A stretch of DNA of 64,000 nt, taken from positions 1-64,000 of the forward strand of contig JAKIWI010000006.1 of assembly GCA_022750115.1 (NCBI GenBank), read 5' to 3'. Each line of letters starts with the position of its first letter. The stretch's first letter is position 1. Under the pieces are notes generated by a model, which saw only the letters and a program-made list of their open reading frames with translations, was not told the DNA's origin and made no database searches. Source of the stretch: Thermoplasmata archaeon. Its GTDB lineage: Archaea; Thermoplasmatota; Thermoplasmata; Lutacidiplasmatales; UBA184. The position numbers were made by a program, and so were the translations under genes. Positions 9,806 to 19,789 of this stretch are shown here, piece by piece.

Positions 9806-11118
9806 CGAGCGGGCTCGCCGAACTCCTCCAACCGACGCTGCGTGCGCGCATCGTGCAGCAACGCGCTCTGGGTTCGCCAGCGATCGAGCGGGATCGCGAA
9901 CGCCTCGGCGATCTTCTGGTGGAGGTCGGCGAGCTCCGTACACCGCTCGGGCGGCAACTCGAGGGCGGCGCGAACATGCTCCCGGACGTTCCACACGCCC
10001 AGCGGCAGGATCTCCCCGGGATGCACCTCACGGAGCACGAGCACGCCGGCCTGGCGACCGACCCGGAGCAGCCCCTCCGATGTGGCGAGACGAGCGGCGT
10101 AGTAGCAGCCGCCGATCGAGGCATACGTCGTCCGGCCGCGGTGCCATTCGTGGTCGCCGATCATGACGATCCGGGTGGTGTCGGGGTTCCAGAACGTGTT
10201 CGGGTACCACGCCTCGATGGACTCGTACCGGTAGGCTCCCGGGAGGAGCGCGATGAGCCAGCGATTGTCGAGGGCGGTGTAGCGGTACACCCAGTACTCC
10301 GAGAGCGTCGGGAGGTCTCGGACGTCGGCGAGGTTCTGCTTGCCGAGGATGTCGTCGACGGCCGTGATCGACCAGCGCGTCGGCACGAGTTTCCGGTGTC
10401 CCCGACGTCCGAGCGTGCCGGCGCTGAACGCCCGCTGGATGCGGCTCACTCGGACCCCCCGGTCGTAGAGCTCGCTCACCGCGGTCGTCGCGAGGGCGTC
10501 GGTGTCGCTGCTCAGCCGCTCGAGACCCTGGTCGACCTTGCGGACATCGAGCCGAAACCGGTCGATCGGGGCGCTCGGTCCGTACGGAGGCGTCGTCTCG
10601 GACAGCGACAGGTGCCCCCGCGGCGGGCGACGGAACTCCGCCTCGGCCTCGACCGACGCTGCGGAAAGAGCGAGGAGCTGGAGCTTCTCGATGAACGAGT
10701 CCGGCCGGTCGGCCTCCTGGACGCGGGCACGGTGGGTGCCCCGCACGAGCATCGTCCGGAACCCGACGACTTCGGAGACCGACCGGCCGACCCACTCCTC
10801 CGGAGTGTCGTACAGCAGGGTGTCGCCGTGCAACGGGCTCATCAACGGACCGATCGAGATCTTCGGGTAACCGAACCGCCCGACGAACACTCCGGGGGGC
10901 GATGAGCCGTCGAGATGGGCCGAGCCGACCATCGGCAGCGTCTTCGCGAACGCGTTGTACCGAACCAGGATCGGGCACACCGGTCGGCCGCAGAGGAGCT
11001 GGGCCGAGCGACACCGGAGGCAGAGCGACGGGTCCTCCGCGAGGCCCGGGATGCTCCAGGAGAGTTGGGGAACCGCGGTGGCTCCGTCGAGCGGGGGCGC
11101 GGGGCTCGCGGCGGCCAT
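9802..11118 (-). CDS. nreA: NreA-like archaeal DNA repair protein
   Basis: N-terminal zinc motif CLRCRSAQLLCGRPVCP, C-terminal PIP-like QRRLEEF. Start placed at MAAASPAPPL because upstream ORF sequence is antisense to a tRNA. Confidence 0.85.
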   Translation of the reverse strand: MAAASPAPPLDGATAVPQLSWSIPGLAEDPSLCLRCRSAQLLCGRPVCPILVRYNAFAKTLPMVGSAHLDGSSPPGVFVGRFGYPKISIGPLMSPLHGDTLLYDTPEEWVGRSVSEVVGFRTMLVRGTHRARVQEADRPDSFIEKLQLLALSAASVEAEAEFRRPPRGHLSLSETTPPYGPSAPIDRFRLDVRKVDQGLERLSSDTDALATTAVSELYDRGVRVSRIQRAFSAGTLGRRGHRKLVPTRWSITAVDDILGKQNLADVRDLPTLSEYWVYRYTALDNRWLIALLPGAYRYESIEAWYPNTFWNPDTTRIVMIGDHEWHRGRTTYASIGGCYYAARLATSEGLLRVGRQAGVLVLREVHPGEILPLGVWNVREHVRAALELPPERCTELADLHQKIAEAFAIPLDRWRTQSALLHDARTQRRLEEFGEPAR

Positions 11119-11240
11119 CGGAAGGAGAGAGCCCGCTGGGGTAGTCTTGCCCGCGGAGGGGTCGGGAAACGCCGTCGGCGCCGCGGACTCCTCCTCTAGC
11201 CTCAAATAAGGTCCCGAGGTGCCGCGTCGCGCCTCGTCTT

Positions 11241-11315
11241 GGGACTGTGGGGTAGCTTGGTCCATCCTTCGGGGTTCGGGACTCCGAGACGCCAGTTCAA
11301 ATCTGGCCAGTCCCA
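11241..11315 (+). tRNA. tRNA-Pro (CGG)
   Basis: Acceptor GGGACTG/CAGTCCC; anticodon arm CGGGG-TTCGGGA-CTCCG; T arm GCCAG-TTCAAAT-CTGGC; no encoded CCA. Confidence 0.93.
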
Positions 11316-11528
11316 CTCGCCGCGGCGCGCCCGAACGGCGCTGGGCGCCCGCTGCTCGATTTTGCGATTCGGTTTCCGGAGACTCGGGTCGGCACGCCTC
11401 GGCGATGACGCGGAACGGAAGCGGGAGCCGGTCGGCCTCGCGACCACGCTCCCGGGCGCCATCCCGGCCCAGTCTCCGGCGTCCCGGAGCCGGACGGGAC
11501 GCTTACGCTCGGCTCGGGCGCCTCGCGC

Positions 11529-12899
11529 CTAGACGGATTCTTCGATCTCGGCGCGTCGAGGTGCGCCCGTCAGCTGGTCCGCGATCTCCTCGAGGGTCTC
11601 CAGATGGAGGTCGACGTCGCGCTCGGTGTGGACGACGCTGACCGTCCACTGCTCGTCGGCCCCGGTCCCGCTCGGAATCAGGCCTTTGTTCAGGCACGCG
11701 AAGTAGTACAGCATCGATCGCTCCGCGTCGACCGTCAGGAACGTGCGCCAGTCGCGGACCTTGTGGTCGGAGAAGAACACGGTCCCGGACACGCCGTCGG
11801 CCGCTACGTAGCCGACGATCTTGTGGTCGCGGATCACGTCCTCGTAGCCCTTCGCGAGGCGCAGGTTGAGCTTGGTCGCGTGCTCGAGGTTCTCGTCCGT
11901 GATGACGTGGTCGAGCGTCGCGAGGCAACAAGCGATCGACACCGGGTTCGAGTTGAACGTCCCCGCATGGGCGACCTTCCCAGGTCCGACCACGTCGAGG
12001 AGCCCCGAGCGGGCCGCGATCGCGGAGAGCGGCGCTCCGCAGGCAATCGACTTCCCGAGGAGCATCATGTCCGGGCGAACCCCCATCCGACCCGCTCCGC
12101 CGTGGGGGTACTTGGCGCCGGTCTTGATCTCGTCGAAGACGAGGAGCGCACCGAGCTCATCGGCGAGCTCGCGGAGCCCGTCGAGGAATCCATTCTCCGG
12201 CAGGATGAACCCCATGTTCATCGGGATCGGCTCGACGATGATCGCGGCGATGTCGTCGGCGTGCTCGCGGCAGATCGCGCGCGTGGACTCGAGGTCGTTG
12301 AACGGGGCGACCAGCGTGCGGTTCGCGACTTCCGGAAGGATCCCCGGGCCGGCCGGAGCGGAGCGGGGCTTGTCCGCGGGCCCCGCCGCTTCCAGTCGGG
12401 GCTTGACGCCGACGAGCAACGTGTCGTGCGAGCCGTGGTAGCCTCCCTCGAACTTGACGAGGTAGCGGTGCCCCGTGACGGCGCGGGCGATCCGCATCGC
12501 GTGGTGGGTCGCTTCGAGCCCGGTCGAGCTGAACCTCAGCTGGCCCATCCCGAACCGTCGGCACAATCGCTCGGCCGCCTCGGGGGTCCGCTCCCACTCG
12601 TATCCGTAGAGCGAGCCGCGCTCGAGCTGCCGGGTGATCGCCTCGACGATCTTCGGATGGGCGTGGCCGCTCGCGAGGCCGCCGAATCCCATGTTGAAGT
12701 CGAGGTACTCGGTCCCGTCCGCGTCCCAGATCGACACGCGGTTCGCCCGGTGGACGTAGAACGGGTACGGGTCGAGGAAGCGATAATTCGAGTGCACCCC
12801 GAGCGGCGTCCACGCCTTCGCGTGGTTCCAGATCGCGGCCGATTTCGGCGTGCGGCGCTCGTGCTCCTTGAGGGCGTCGGCGAGACGAGCGTCCATCAT
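11529..12899 (-). CDS. Class III aminotransferase (glutamate-1-semialdehyde aminomutase-like)
   Basis: FNMGFGGLASGHAHPKI, FSSTGLEATHHAMRIARA, LVFDEIKTG, PLP-Lys context LGKSIACGAPLSA, AGTFNSNPVS. Confidence 0.85.
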   Translation of the reverse strand: MMDARLADALKEHERRTPKSAAIWNHAKAWTPLGVHSNYRFLDPYPFYVHRANRVSIWDADGTEYLDFNMGFGGLASGHAHPKIVEAITRQLERGSLYGYEWERTPEAAERLCRRFGMGQLRFSSTGLEATHHAMRIARAVTGHRYLVKFEGGYHGSHDTLLVGVKPRLEAAGPADKPRSAPAGPGILPEVANRTLVAPFNDLESTRAICREHADDIAAIIVEPIPMNMGFILPENGFLDGLRELADELGALLVFDEIKTGAKYPHGGAGRMGVRPDMMLLGKSIACGAPLSAIAARSGLLDVVGPGKVAHAGTFNSNPVSIACCLATLDHVITDENLEHATKLNLRLAKGYEDVIRDHKIVGYVAADGVSGTVFFSDHKVRDWRTFLTVDAERSMLYYFACLNKGLIPSGTGADEQWTVSVVHTERDVDLHLETLEEIADQLTGAPRRAEIEESV

Positions 12900-12997
12900 C
12901 GGTGTTCCGTCGCGAACGCGCGCGCGCAACGCGCCGCGGCCGCGGGCCAGCGACCCGTGCGGGCTACATAATCGTTGGTCGGGCCCAACGGCCCCGG

Positions 12998-14332
12998 TTA
13001 TACGTCGACGGCCTCGTCGGCGATCCGGAGCGCCTGGTCGAGCGAATCGACGCCCCGGTCGATCTCCTCGCGCGTCACGATGAGCGGGGGAGCGACGACG
13101 AGGTGGGAGACCCAGGGCATCACGTAGACCCCGTCGTCCAGCATCGCCTTCGCGACGCGTTCGACGAGGAGCGGCCGGCCCGCCAGCTTGTCGTCGGGGG
13201 TGTTGAACGGCGTTCGCGCCGTCCGGTTCTTCACGAGCTCGACCGCGGCGAACAGCCCGAGCCCCCGGACGTCCCCCACCGACGGGTGGCGGGCTCCGAC
13301 CTCGCGCAAACGGGCAAGCAGGTATTCTCCGTCTCGCGCGGATTTCTCGAGGAGGCCCAGACGACGGTATTCCCCGATCGCCGCGACCGCGGGCGCGAGC
13401 GTCAGCGGGTGGGCCTCGTAGGTGTGCCCGTGCGGGAAGTAGCGGTCCCGGAAGATCTCGTGGAGCGCGGGCGTCGTGGCGGTGACGCCGAGGGGGACGT
13501 AGGCGCCCGTGACCCCCTTCGCGGTGGTGAGGATGTCGGGCTTCACGCCCCAGTGGTCGACGGCGAACCACCGACCCGTCCGACCCCAGCCGGTCATGAT
13601 CTCGTCGGCGATCAACAGCACGTCGTGGCGCTTCGTGATGGCGCGGATCCTCGGCAGGTACTCGGGCACTGGGACGATCACGCCGTTCGTGCCGACGACC
13701 GGCTCGACGATCATCGCCGCGACGTTTCCCTCGTGCTCGAGCTGGTAGTCGACGTACTCCGCGCAGGCGATCCCGCAGGACGGGTAGGTGAGCCCGAACG
13801 GACACCGGTAGCAGTAGCAGTCCGGTGCGAACACCGTTCCGGGAACCTGGCCGAGCGGCTCGCTCGCGCGCCGTCGCAGGTCCCCCGTGACCGAGATCGA
13901 CGCCGCGGTCGCTCCGTGGTAGGAGCGGTAGCGCGAAACGACCTTCGAGCGGCCGGTCGCGACGCGCGCGATCTTCAGCGCGGCCTCGTTCGCCTCGGTT
14001 CCGGAGGTCGAGAAGAAGTAGCGGTTGAGTCCCTCGGGCATCACCCCCCCGAGCGCCTCCGAGATCTGGGCGCGGGCGGCCGTGGCGAATCCGGGAGCGG
14101 CGTAGGGGAGCTCTCGCGCCTGCCGGGCGATCGCTTCCTGAACGGCCGTGTTGGAATGGCCCAGATTGGTCGCGACGAGTTGGCTCGAGAAGTCGAGGAT
14201 CTCCCGGCCGTCGTCCGTCCAGAACCTCGAACCCTCGCCGCGGGTCACGACGAGGGGAGCCCAGCCGCCCTGGCAGCGCCAGGTGACGTAGTTCGTGGCC
14301 TGCACTTCCGGGGCGATGCGCTCCGGCTCCAC
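12998..14332 (-). CDS. Class III (omega) aminotransferase
   Basis: FFSTSGTEANEAALKIARV, SYHGATAASISVTGD, LLIADEIMTGWGRTGRWFAVDHWGVKPDILTTAKGVTGAYVPLG. Confidence 0.9.
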   Translation of the reverse strand: MEPERIAPEVQATNYVTWRCQGGWAPLVVTRGEGSRFWTDDGREILDFSSQLVATNLGHSNTAVQEAIARQARELPYAAPGFATAARAQISEALGGVMPEGLNRYFFSTSGTEANEAALKIARVATGRSKVVSRYRSYHGATAASISVTGDLRRRASEPLGQVPGTVFAPDCYCYRCPFGLTYPSCGIACAEYVDYQLEHEGNVAAMIVEPVVGTNGVIVPVPEYLPRIRAITKRHDVLLIADEIMTGWGRTGRWFAVDHWGVKPDILTTAKGVTGAYVPLGVTATTPALHEIFRDRYFPHGHTYEAHPLTLAPAVAAIGEYRRLGLLEKSARDGEYLLARLREVGARHPSVGDVRGLGLFAAVELVKNRTARTPFNTPDDKLAGRPLLVERVAKAMLDDGVYVMPWVSHLVVAPPLIVTREEIDRGVDSLDQALRIADEAVDV

Positions 14333-14355
14333 CGCGCGCTCCTTCGGTCCCGAGG

Positions 14356-15024
14356 TCAGAGACTCTGGACGAGCGCCTTCAGTTGCGGTCCGGCGTTCCG
14401 CAGGAACGGCCCGCCGTGGTAGGTGAGCAACGAATCGACGGCGAGCGCGTTCATCCGTCGCGCGGAGACGATCGCGGTCGGCCGGTGGTGCGTGTACTCC
14501 TTCGTCGTCAGGATCGGTTTCGAGCCGTCGCCGAAGAACAGGTCCCCGGAGAACAGGATCTTTCGTTCGGGCTGGTAGTAGCAGGTGTGCCCCGGCGTGT
14601 GTCCTGGCGTATGGTAGGCGACGAGCCCGCCGGCGGCCTCAATCGAGTCGCCGTCCTTCAGCGTCTCGGACACCGCGAACGGCTCCGCGGGGGCAACTCC
14701 CGGGCCGTCGTAGGGCGGGTCACAGGCGATGTACGCCGCTTCGAGCCAATGGGCGTAGGTCTTCGCCTTCGTCAGCCCGGCGACCCGGGCGAGCGCGCCG
14801 ACGTGGTCGCGGTGGAGGTGGGTGATCAGGATCTGGGCAACCGAGCTCGGGGCGATTCCGTGCTGTTTGAAGTAGGCGGCGATCGCCGTCTCCGACCCGG
14901 GAAGGCCCGTATCGATCATGGTCCAGGTCGCTCCCGAGTCCTTCACCAGGTAGACGTGGGTCGAGAAGTCGGGCGACGGGTCGACGCCCTCGACCTGATG
15001 CACGCCGGGTAGGATTTCGGCCAT
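14356..15024 (-). CDS. MBL-fold metallo-hydrolase
   Basis: HxHxDH motif (THLHRDHVGAL), YHTPGHTPGHTCYY, FSGDLFFGDGS. Confidence 0.9.
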   Translation of the reverse strand: MAEILPGVHQVEGVDPSPDFSTHVYLVKDSGATWTMIDTGLPGSETAIAAYFKQHGIAPSSVAQILITHLHRDHVGALARVAGLTKAKTYAHWLEAAYIACDPPYDGPGVAPAEPFAVSETLKDGDSIEAAGGLVAYHTPGHTPGHTCYYQPERKILFSGDLFFGDGSKPILTTKEYTHHRPTAIVSARRMNALAVDSLLTYHGGPFLRNAGPQLKALVQSL

Positions 15025-15048
15025 CGAGGGCGGCCAGCCGCCCGAGGA

Positions 15049-15852
15049 TTATAGACGCTTTGGCGCGCGACCCTTCTTGGCCGAAGTCGTTCGGGCCGAG
15101 GGCGAACGCCCGCCCGATGCGCGATGCGTCTCGAACGCCAGAAATTCGTTCCCATCGGGGTCGGTGAATCGGATGGTCCGACCCCCCCACGGCTCGACAT
15201 GCGCGGGCGCGGGGAGGCGTGTGCCGGCGTTCTCGAGCCGAAGCGCGAGCGCGTCGACGCTGTCGGTCTCGAAGACGATCCCGGTACGGGAACCGATGCG
15301 CGCGAGGGCTTCCGAGTAGAACGGCTCGCCCCATTCGGGCCGGGGGACGACGAGAGAAACGGCGACGACCCCGTTTCCGAGCGAGAGCTCGACGAACCCG
15401 GTTTCCTCGTCCTCGTCGCGGACCTCGAGGCCGAGGACGCCGCGGTACCACGCGAGGGACGAAGCCCGGTCGCGGACGACGACGGCGACGCGCTCGAGGC
15501 GCGTCAAGCGGCCGGAACCGCGGGCTGGGGGTGGGTCCAGGTTGACCCCCGTACCCCGGACGGCCGGGTCCCACACCAGAATTTCGAAGGACGAGTCGGG
15601 AAGCGCGCGGAGCGGGTCCGTGCGGAGCACGCGCTCAGCCTCCGCCCGGTCCCGGGCCCGAAACACGAGGAGATCCCCCGAAGGCTCTGTCAGGCGGCCC
15701 TGCGCCACGAGCCGTCCGGACGTCTCGAGACTGGCCGCGAACCGATGGCACTCCCGACCATTGGGAAGGTCGTCGCGGTCCGGGTCGCCCCAACGGACGA
15801 CCCGCGCGTAGAGCCGCTTCGGCTTCGGTCCAGGCCGTCCTTCTCCTCCCAT
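15049..15852 (-). CDS. YciI-like domain fused to VOC/glyoxalase domain
   Basis: N-terminal YciI-like HRFAASLETSGRLVAQGRLTEPSGDLLVFRARDRAEAERVLRTDPL; C-terminal VOC pattern VAVVVRDRASSLAWYRGVLGLEVRDEDEE ... IRFTDPDGNEFLAFE. Confidence 0.72.
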   Translation of the reverse strand: MGGEGRPGPKPKRLYARVVRWGDPDRDDLPNGRECHRFAASLETSGRLVAQGRLTEPSGDLLVFRARDRAEAERVLRTDPLRALPDSSFEILVWDPAVRGTGVNLDPPPARGSGRLTRLERVAVVVRDRASSLAWYRGVLGLEVRDEDEETGFVELSLGNGVVAVSLVVPRPEWGEPFYSEALARIGSRTGIVFETDSVDALALRLENAGTRLPAPAHVEPWGGRTIRFTDPDGNEFLAFETHRASGGRSPSARTTSAKKGRAPKRL

Positions 15853-15918
15853 CCTCGTATCGCTCCGGCAGCGTGCGGTTCTTTCGACGAAGGCAACGTC
15901 GTGAGGATTGTACGAGAG

Positions 15919-15928
15919 TTATTAAATA
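15919..15928 (+). promoter_or_regulatory. Box A (TATA) of a probably leaderless surface-protein gene
   Basis: TTATTAAATA, ending about 23 nt before ATG at 15951, the spacing expected for a leaderless archaeal mRNA. Confidence 0.6.
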
Positions 15929-15950
15929 CCCCATTCTCCCACGAGCACGC

Positions 15951-18293
15951 ATGCGCCGAGGTGTCGCCATAGCAATCGCCCTAGTCGCCATTCTGACCGT
16001 GTCCGCATTCGTCGCGGTGCCCGCCTCCGTCCGGGCGGCCCCGTCGCATCCGTCGCCCGCAGCGCGACCGGCCGCGACCGACACGATCCAGTCGACCAAC
16101 GCAGGCGGCGGCGGCGTCTCCTCCTACAACGTCGGACTGTCCACCAGCAATGTCTACTTCTACGCGACCGACCCCGTTGACACGACCGCCACCGTCGCGA
16201 TCAACGACTACAACGCGACTCGGGATGGCCTGACGAACCCGGTCGCCTCCACCACCGCTCACTTCACGGCGGGCATCAACTGGAGCTACCTCTCCAACAC
16301 CTACCTGAAGATCCCGCTCACCGTCATCTACCCCGGTACCTGGAACATCACGATCAACGGTGCGTCCGCCGGGTTCGTCTTCCAGAACTTCACGGTCCAC
16401 ACGTACAACGTGCAGTATCTCACGAACCAGTCCCTCCTCCTCCCGGGACACTCCGCGACGATCACCTACTATCTGTTCAGCACGGTCAACGGCGCGCTCT
16501 ACACGCACATCACGAAGGTCTCCGCGACCGGGACCTACGCGACGGGCCTGATCACGTCCGCGAACCTGCCGGGAACCCCGACGACCGTCGGAACGACCCC
16601 GTCGGGAACCTTTACCGTGAACCTTCCGACCAACGCGAGCTCCCTCGGAGAGGTGCAGGTCACCCTCTGGGCGAACACGTCGGGCTGGAGCGAGCAGGCC
16701 TATCCGTACATGTACATCGCCCAGCTCTCGCGACCGATCGTCGAGCTGTCGACGTGCGCGGGCGCGTGCTACACGAGCACGTTCCAGGCGGGCACCCCGA
16801 TCGTCGCGACGGTGTCGGAGTGGCTGCAGTGGCAGGCGGACCCCGCCGTCCACACTGCGGCGCCCGGCATCACCCTGAACATCCTCTACGAGGCCGGCGC
16901 CTCCGTCGTCCACCCCGCAGGGACACCCCCGACGACCCTGACGACGAACACGAACGGACAGGCGCAGTGGCTGTTCACCGCGGACCCGGTCGCCTTCTCG
17001 ACCACGGGGCCGAACGCGCTGAACGTGACCCCCGCCGACCCCGCGATCGCCACCAACAAGGCGAACTCCACCTCCGCGACGTTCTTCGTCCAGAAGACGA
17101 CCGCCGCGGCCCCGCGCATTGAGGTCACCTTCGGAGCGGCCCAGTACTACGGCGGAGACACGATCTTCGCGAACTGGACCCTCACGGGCAACTCGAGCGT
17201 CACTCAGGGCTGGAACGCCACGCTCTGGTACTCCCAGGAGTACGCGACGAACGTCGGCTACATCGGCGTGCTCGGGCAGGGCGTGGCGAACGGCACGTCC
17301 GGCGAGATCATGCTGACGGCGCCGCTCGGCTTGACCGGCACGATCTACGTCATCGTCCTCGCGTCCAACGCGACGGACGAGATCTCGGGCGAATCCAGCG
17401 TCGGCGTGAGCCCGCCGCAGATCCTGCTCAGCTCGAACTCGCCGTACTACCAGGCGGGCGACACGGTGACCGTGACGGTCACGACGCTCGGCTCGGTCCT
17501 TTCGAGCGCGAGCCTGCAGTCGATCGTGACCGACTCCTTTGGGGAGCGATTGAGTTCGGGCGCCCTCAGCGGGACGACGCTCACCGTCACCATCCCGAAG
17601 GTCGCGCCGCCCAGCTACGTCGAGTTCACGGTGTTCGCCGTCGCGACGACGGGCGCCACGATCACCAACGCGACGCTCTACGTCGACCTCGCGAGCGGCT
17701 TCGACCTGACGGTCGGCGTCGCGACGAAGTCGAACTACGTCGATGGCAGCTTCCAGCCGGGCCAGACGATCCAGTTCAGCTACGCCGTCACCGTCCGCGG
17801 CTACTACACGATGCCGAAGGCGTGGACGATCTGGGTCTGGCCATCCAACGCCTGGGAGAACACCGGACTCGGCGCCGAGGAGTTCCAGACGACCGCGGCG
17901 AGCGGCATGGTCTCCTACACGATCCCCTCGGGCAGCCCGAACGGGATCCAGACGTTCTACGTCGAGGCGCAGCCGACGAGCGGTGGCTACGACGCGACCA
18001 ACACCGTCGCGGTGAACGTGCAGTCGAACCCGTCGGGTCTCGGTCTCGAGCTCGGTGCCGGCTCGGGCCTGACGCTCGGTTGGCTGATCCTGCTGATCAT
18101 CATCATCGTGATCGCGATCGTCCTGTTCTTGGCGATCCGCAGCCACGGCCGCCCGAAGATGATGAAGCCGGAATCCGGCTCCCCGCCCTCCGGATCGTCC
18201 GCGCAGGCGTGGCAGGAGTCGAGCCCGCCGCCGTCCGGCGGCTCGCCGCCCTCGGGCGGCAGCCCGCCGACCCCCCCGAGCGGAAGCTCGTAG
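15951..18293 (+). CDS. Large secreted, C-terminally TM-anchored surface protein with Pro/Gly/Ser cytoplasmic tail
   Basis: Signal peptide MRRGVAIAIALVAILTVSAFVAVPASVRA; Ser/Thr/Asn-rich beta-type ectodomain; TM LGWLILLIIIIVIAIVLFLAI; tail PPSGGSPPSGGSPPTPPSGSS. Confidence 0.85.
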   Translation: MRRGVAIAIALVAILTVSAFVAVPASVRAAPSHPSPAARPAATDTIQSTNAGGGGVSSYNVGLSTSNVYFYATDPVDTTATVAINDYNATRDGLTNPVASTTAHFTAGINWSYLSNTYLKIPLTVIYPGTWNITINGASAGFVFQNFTVHTYNVQYLTNQSLLLPGHSATITYYLFSTVNGALYTHITKVSATGTYATGLITSANLPGTPTTVGTTPSGTFTVNLPTNASSLGEVQVTLWANTSGWSEQAYPYMYIAQLSRPIVELSTCAGACYTSTFQAGTPIVATVSEWLQWQADPAVHTAAPGITLNILYEAGASVVHPAGTPPTTLTTNTNGQAQWLFTADPVAFSTTGPNALNVTPADPAIATNKANSTSATFFVQKTTAAAPRIEVTFGAAQYYGGDTIFANWTLTGNSSVTQGWNATLWYSQEYATNVGYIGVLGQGVANGTSGEIMLTAPLGLTGTIYVIVLASNATDEISGESSVGVSPPQILLSSNSPYYQAGDTVTVTVTTLGSVLSSASLQSIVTDSFGERLSSGALSGTTLTVTIPKVAPPSYVEFTVFAVATTGATITNATLYVDLASGFDLTVGVATKSNYVDGSFQPGQTIQFSYAVTVRGYYTMPKAWTIWVWPSNAWENTGLGAEEFQTTAASGMVSYTIPSGSPNGIQTFYVEAQPTSGGYDATNTVAVNVQSNPSGLGLELGAGSGLTLGWLILLIIIIVIAIVLFLAIRSHGRPKMMKPESGSPPSGSSAQAWQESSPPPSGGSPPSGGSPPTPPSGSS

Positions 18294-18353
18294 GGTCACG
18301 GCCGACGCTCGGCCAACCCATTCCCCGACCTTTCAGTCGGTACGCCCATCGGC

Positions 18354-19340
18354 CTACCAGGGGCCGACGAGCGGCCCCAGGGCCGCGACGGACCGTTGGG
18401 CGTCGGACGCGGGGAGTCCCCCGAAGTCGAAGATCCCCAACACCTCGTCCACGCCCGCCGCCCGGAACGCCTGGAGCCGCTGGGCGACGTCGGGGGGTGC
18501 TCCAAACAGAGCGAACCCCGTCCGCTCGATCGTTTCGGCGGACGCATGCGATGGGTCCCGTCGCACCTTGTCCTGGTAGAACGCCGATTGCGTGGCCAGT
18601 CGGCTGTCGAGATACCGCTGGAGGGCCGAGCGGGCGCGCTGCGGATGCGGGCCGGCGTACAGGTGCAGGGCCACGGAAACGGTCGCGCGACTTCCGGACG
18701 GGAGGTGGGAACGGAACTCGGCGATCTCGCTCGCCAGCTCGTCCACGCTCGCGACCGTCGCGTACGGCACCAGCGCGACGTTCACCCCCCGCCGGGCGAC
18801 GAACGGCAGCGCCTCCCGGCGTTGCGCCGCGATCCACACCGGCGGGTGCGGGCGCTGCACCGGGCGGACGTTGAGGGGTCGCTTTCCGTCGGGCCCACTC
18901 GACGGGGCGACCGCCTCGCCCTGCAGCGCGGCGAGGACGGTGAGGAGCGCCGCATCGAACCGCTCCCGCTTGGTCGCCGGGTCGACGCCGAACCCCTCGA
19001 ACTCCATCGGGATGTACCCGCTCCCGACGCCGAGGTTCAGTCGTCCGTGGGACAGCTGGTCGACCATCGCGAACTGCTCGGCGACCTCGATCGGGTTGTG
19101 GAACGGAAGGACGGAGACCAGGACCCCGATCCGGATCCGCGAGGTCCGTGCCGCGATCGCGCCGAGCAAGACCGCGGGGGCGGGACTGATGCCCCCGGAG
19201 TGGAAATGATGCTCCGCGACCCACACCGTGGAGAGGCCCGCCGCCTCGGCCGCGACCGCGAGGTCGAGGAGTTCACCGTACCGGTCGCGCTCGGGCGCGT
19301 CGTCGTAGGAGTCGACGACCGAGAAGACGCTGAGACGCAC
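18354..19340 (-). CDS. LLM-class (luciferase-like) flavin-dependent oxidoreductase
   Basis: GLSTVWVAEHHFHSGGISPAPAVLLGAIAARTSRIRIGVLVSVLPFHNPIEVAEQFAMVDQLSHGRLNLGVGSGY. Confidence 0.9.
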   Translation of the reverse strand: MRLSVFSVVDSYDDAPERDRYGELLDLAVAAEAAGLSTVWVAEHHFHSGGISPAPAVLLGAIAARTSRIRIGVLVSVLPFHNPIEVAEQFAMVDQLSHGRLNLGVGSGYIPMEFEGFGVDPATKRERFDAALLTVLAALQGEAVAPSSGPDGKRPLNVRPVQRPHPPVWIAAQRREALPFVARRGVNVALVPYATVASVDELASEIAEFRSHLPSGSRATVSVALHLYAGPHPQRARSALQRYLDSRLATQSAFYQDKVRRDPSHASAETIERTGFALFGAPPDVAQRLQAFRAAGVDEVLGIFDFGGLPASDAQRSVAALGPLVGPW

Positions 19341-19466
19341 GAGGAAGCCAGGGTTCGGCCCGGCTTAAGCTTCCGTGGTGTCGCACGGATCCACTACGGC
19401 AGGCCGCGACATGTCTTCGCACTTCGCCCGGAAACTCGATAAGGACGGCGCGTGGATGGCCCCGAC

Positions 19467-19540
19467 GGGCCGGTAGATCAGCTCGGAAGATCGCCGGTTT
19501 TGCAAACCGGAGGCCTCGGGTTCAAATCCCGACCGGTCCA
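19467..19540 (+). tRNA. tRNA-Ala (TGC)
   Basis: Acceptor GGGCCGG/CCGGTCC with the G3:U70 Ala identity pair; anticodon arm CCGGT-TTTGCAA-ACCGG; T arm TCGGG-TTCAAAT-CCCGA. Confidence 0.95.
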
Positions 19541-19789
19541 CTCCCGTCGGTGGGGGGTTCGATCCGCCTCCCGCTCGTCGCCCGGGCGAGTCCGCCGGGA
19601 TTCGCCCCCTCGACCGAGAGCTGCTGGTCGACGCGATCGATGTCTCGGAGGCCCTCGTTGCGTCGACGAGGCGGAGGCGATCGCGATTTCGCTCGTCCTC
19701 CAGCGCGGCCCGATGGGCGCAGCCGCGGGACACAACGAGGGGGGCGCTGGAGGCCCCTCGGGGGCCCCCCGGCGAGGCCCGCGGGCCGT

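Noticed and set aside
11119-11316. N-terminal extension of the NreA ORF beginning MGLARFELASRSPEPRR
   Set aside because: This is antisense translation of tRNA-Pro, a well-known annotation artefact; a start at 11118 is more credible.
11395-11430. Possible C/D sRNA (GATGACG) between tRNA-Pro and the aminotransferase
   Set aside because: No matching D box or promoter seen.
19365-19735. ORFs reading GRDLNPRPPVCKTGDLPS and DRSGFEPEASGLQNRRSSELIYRPV
   Set aside because: Antisense translations of tRNA-Ala, not genes.
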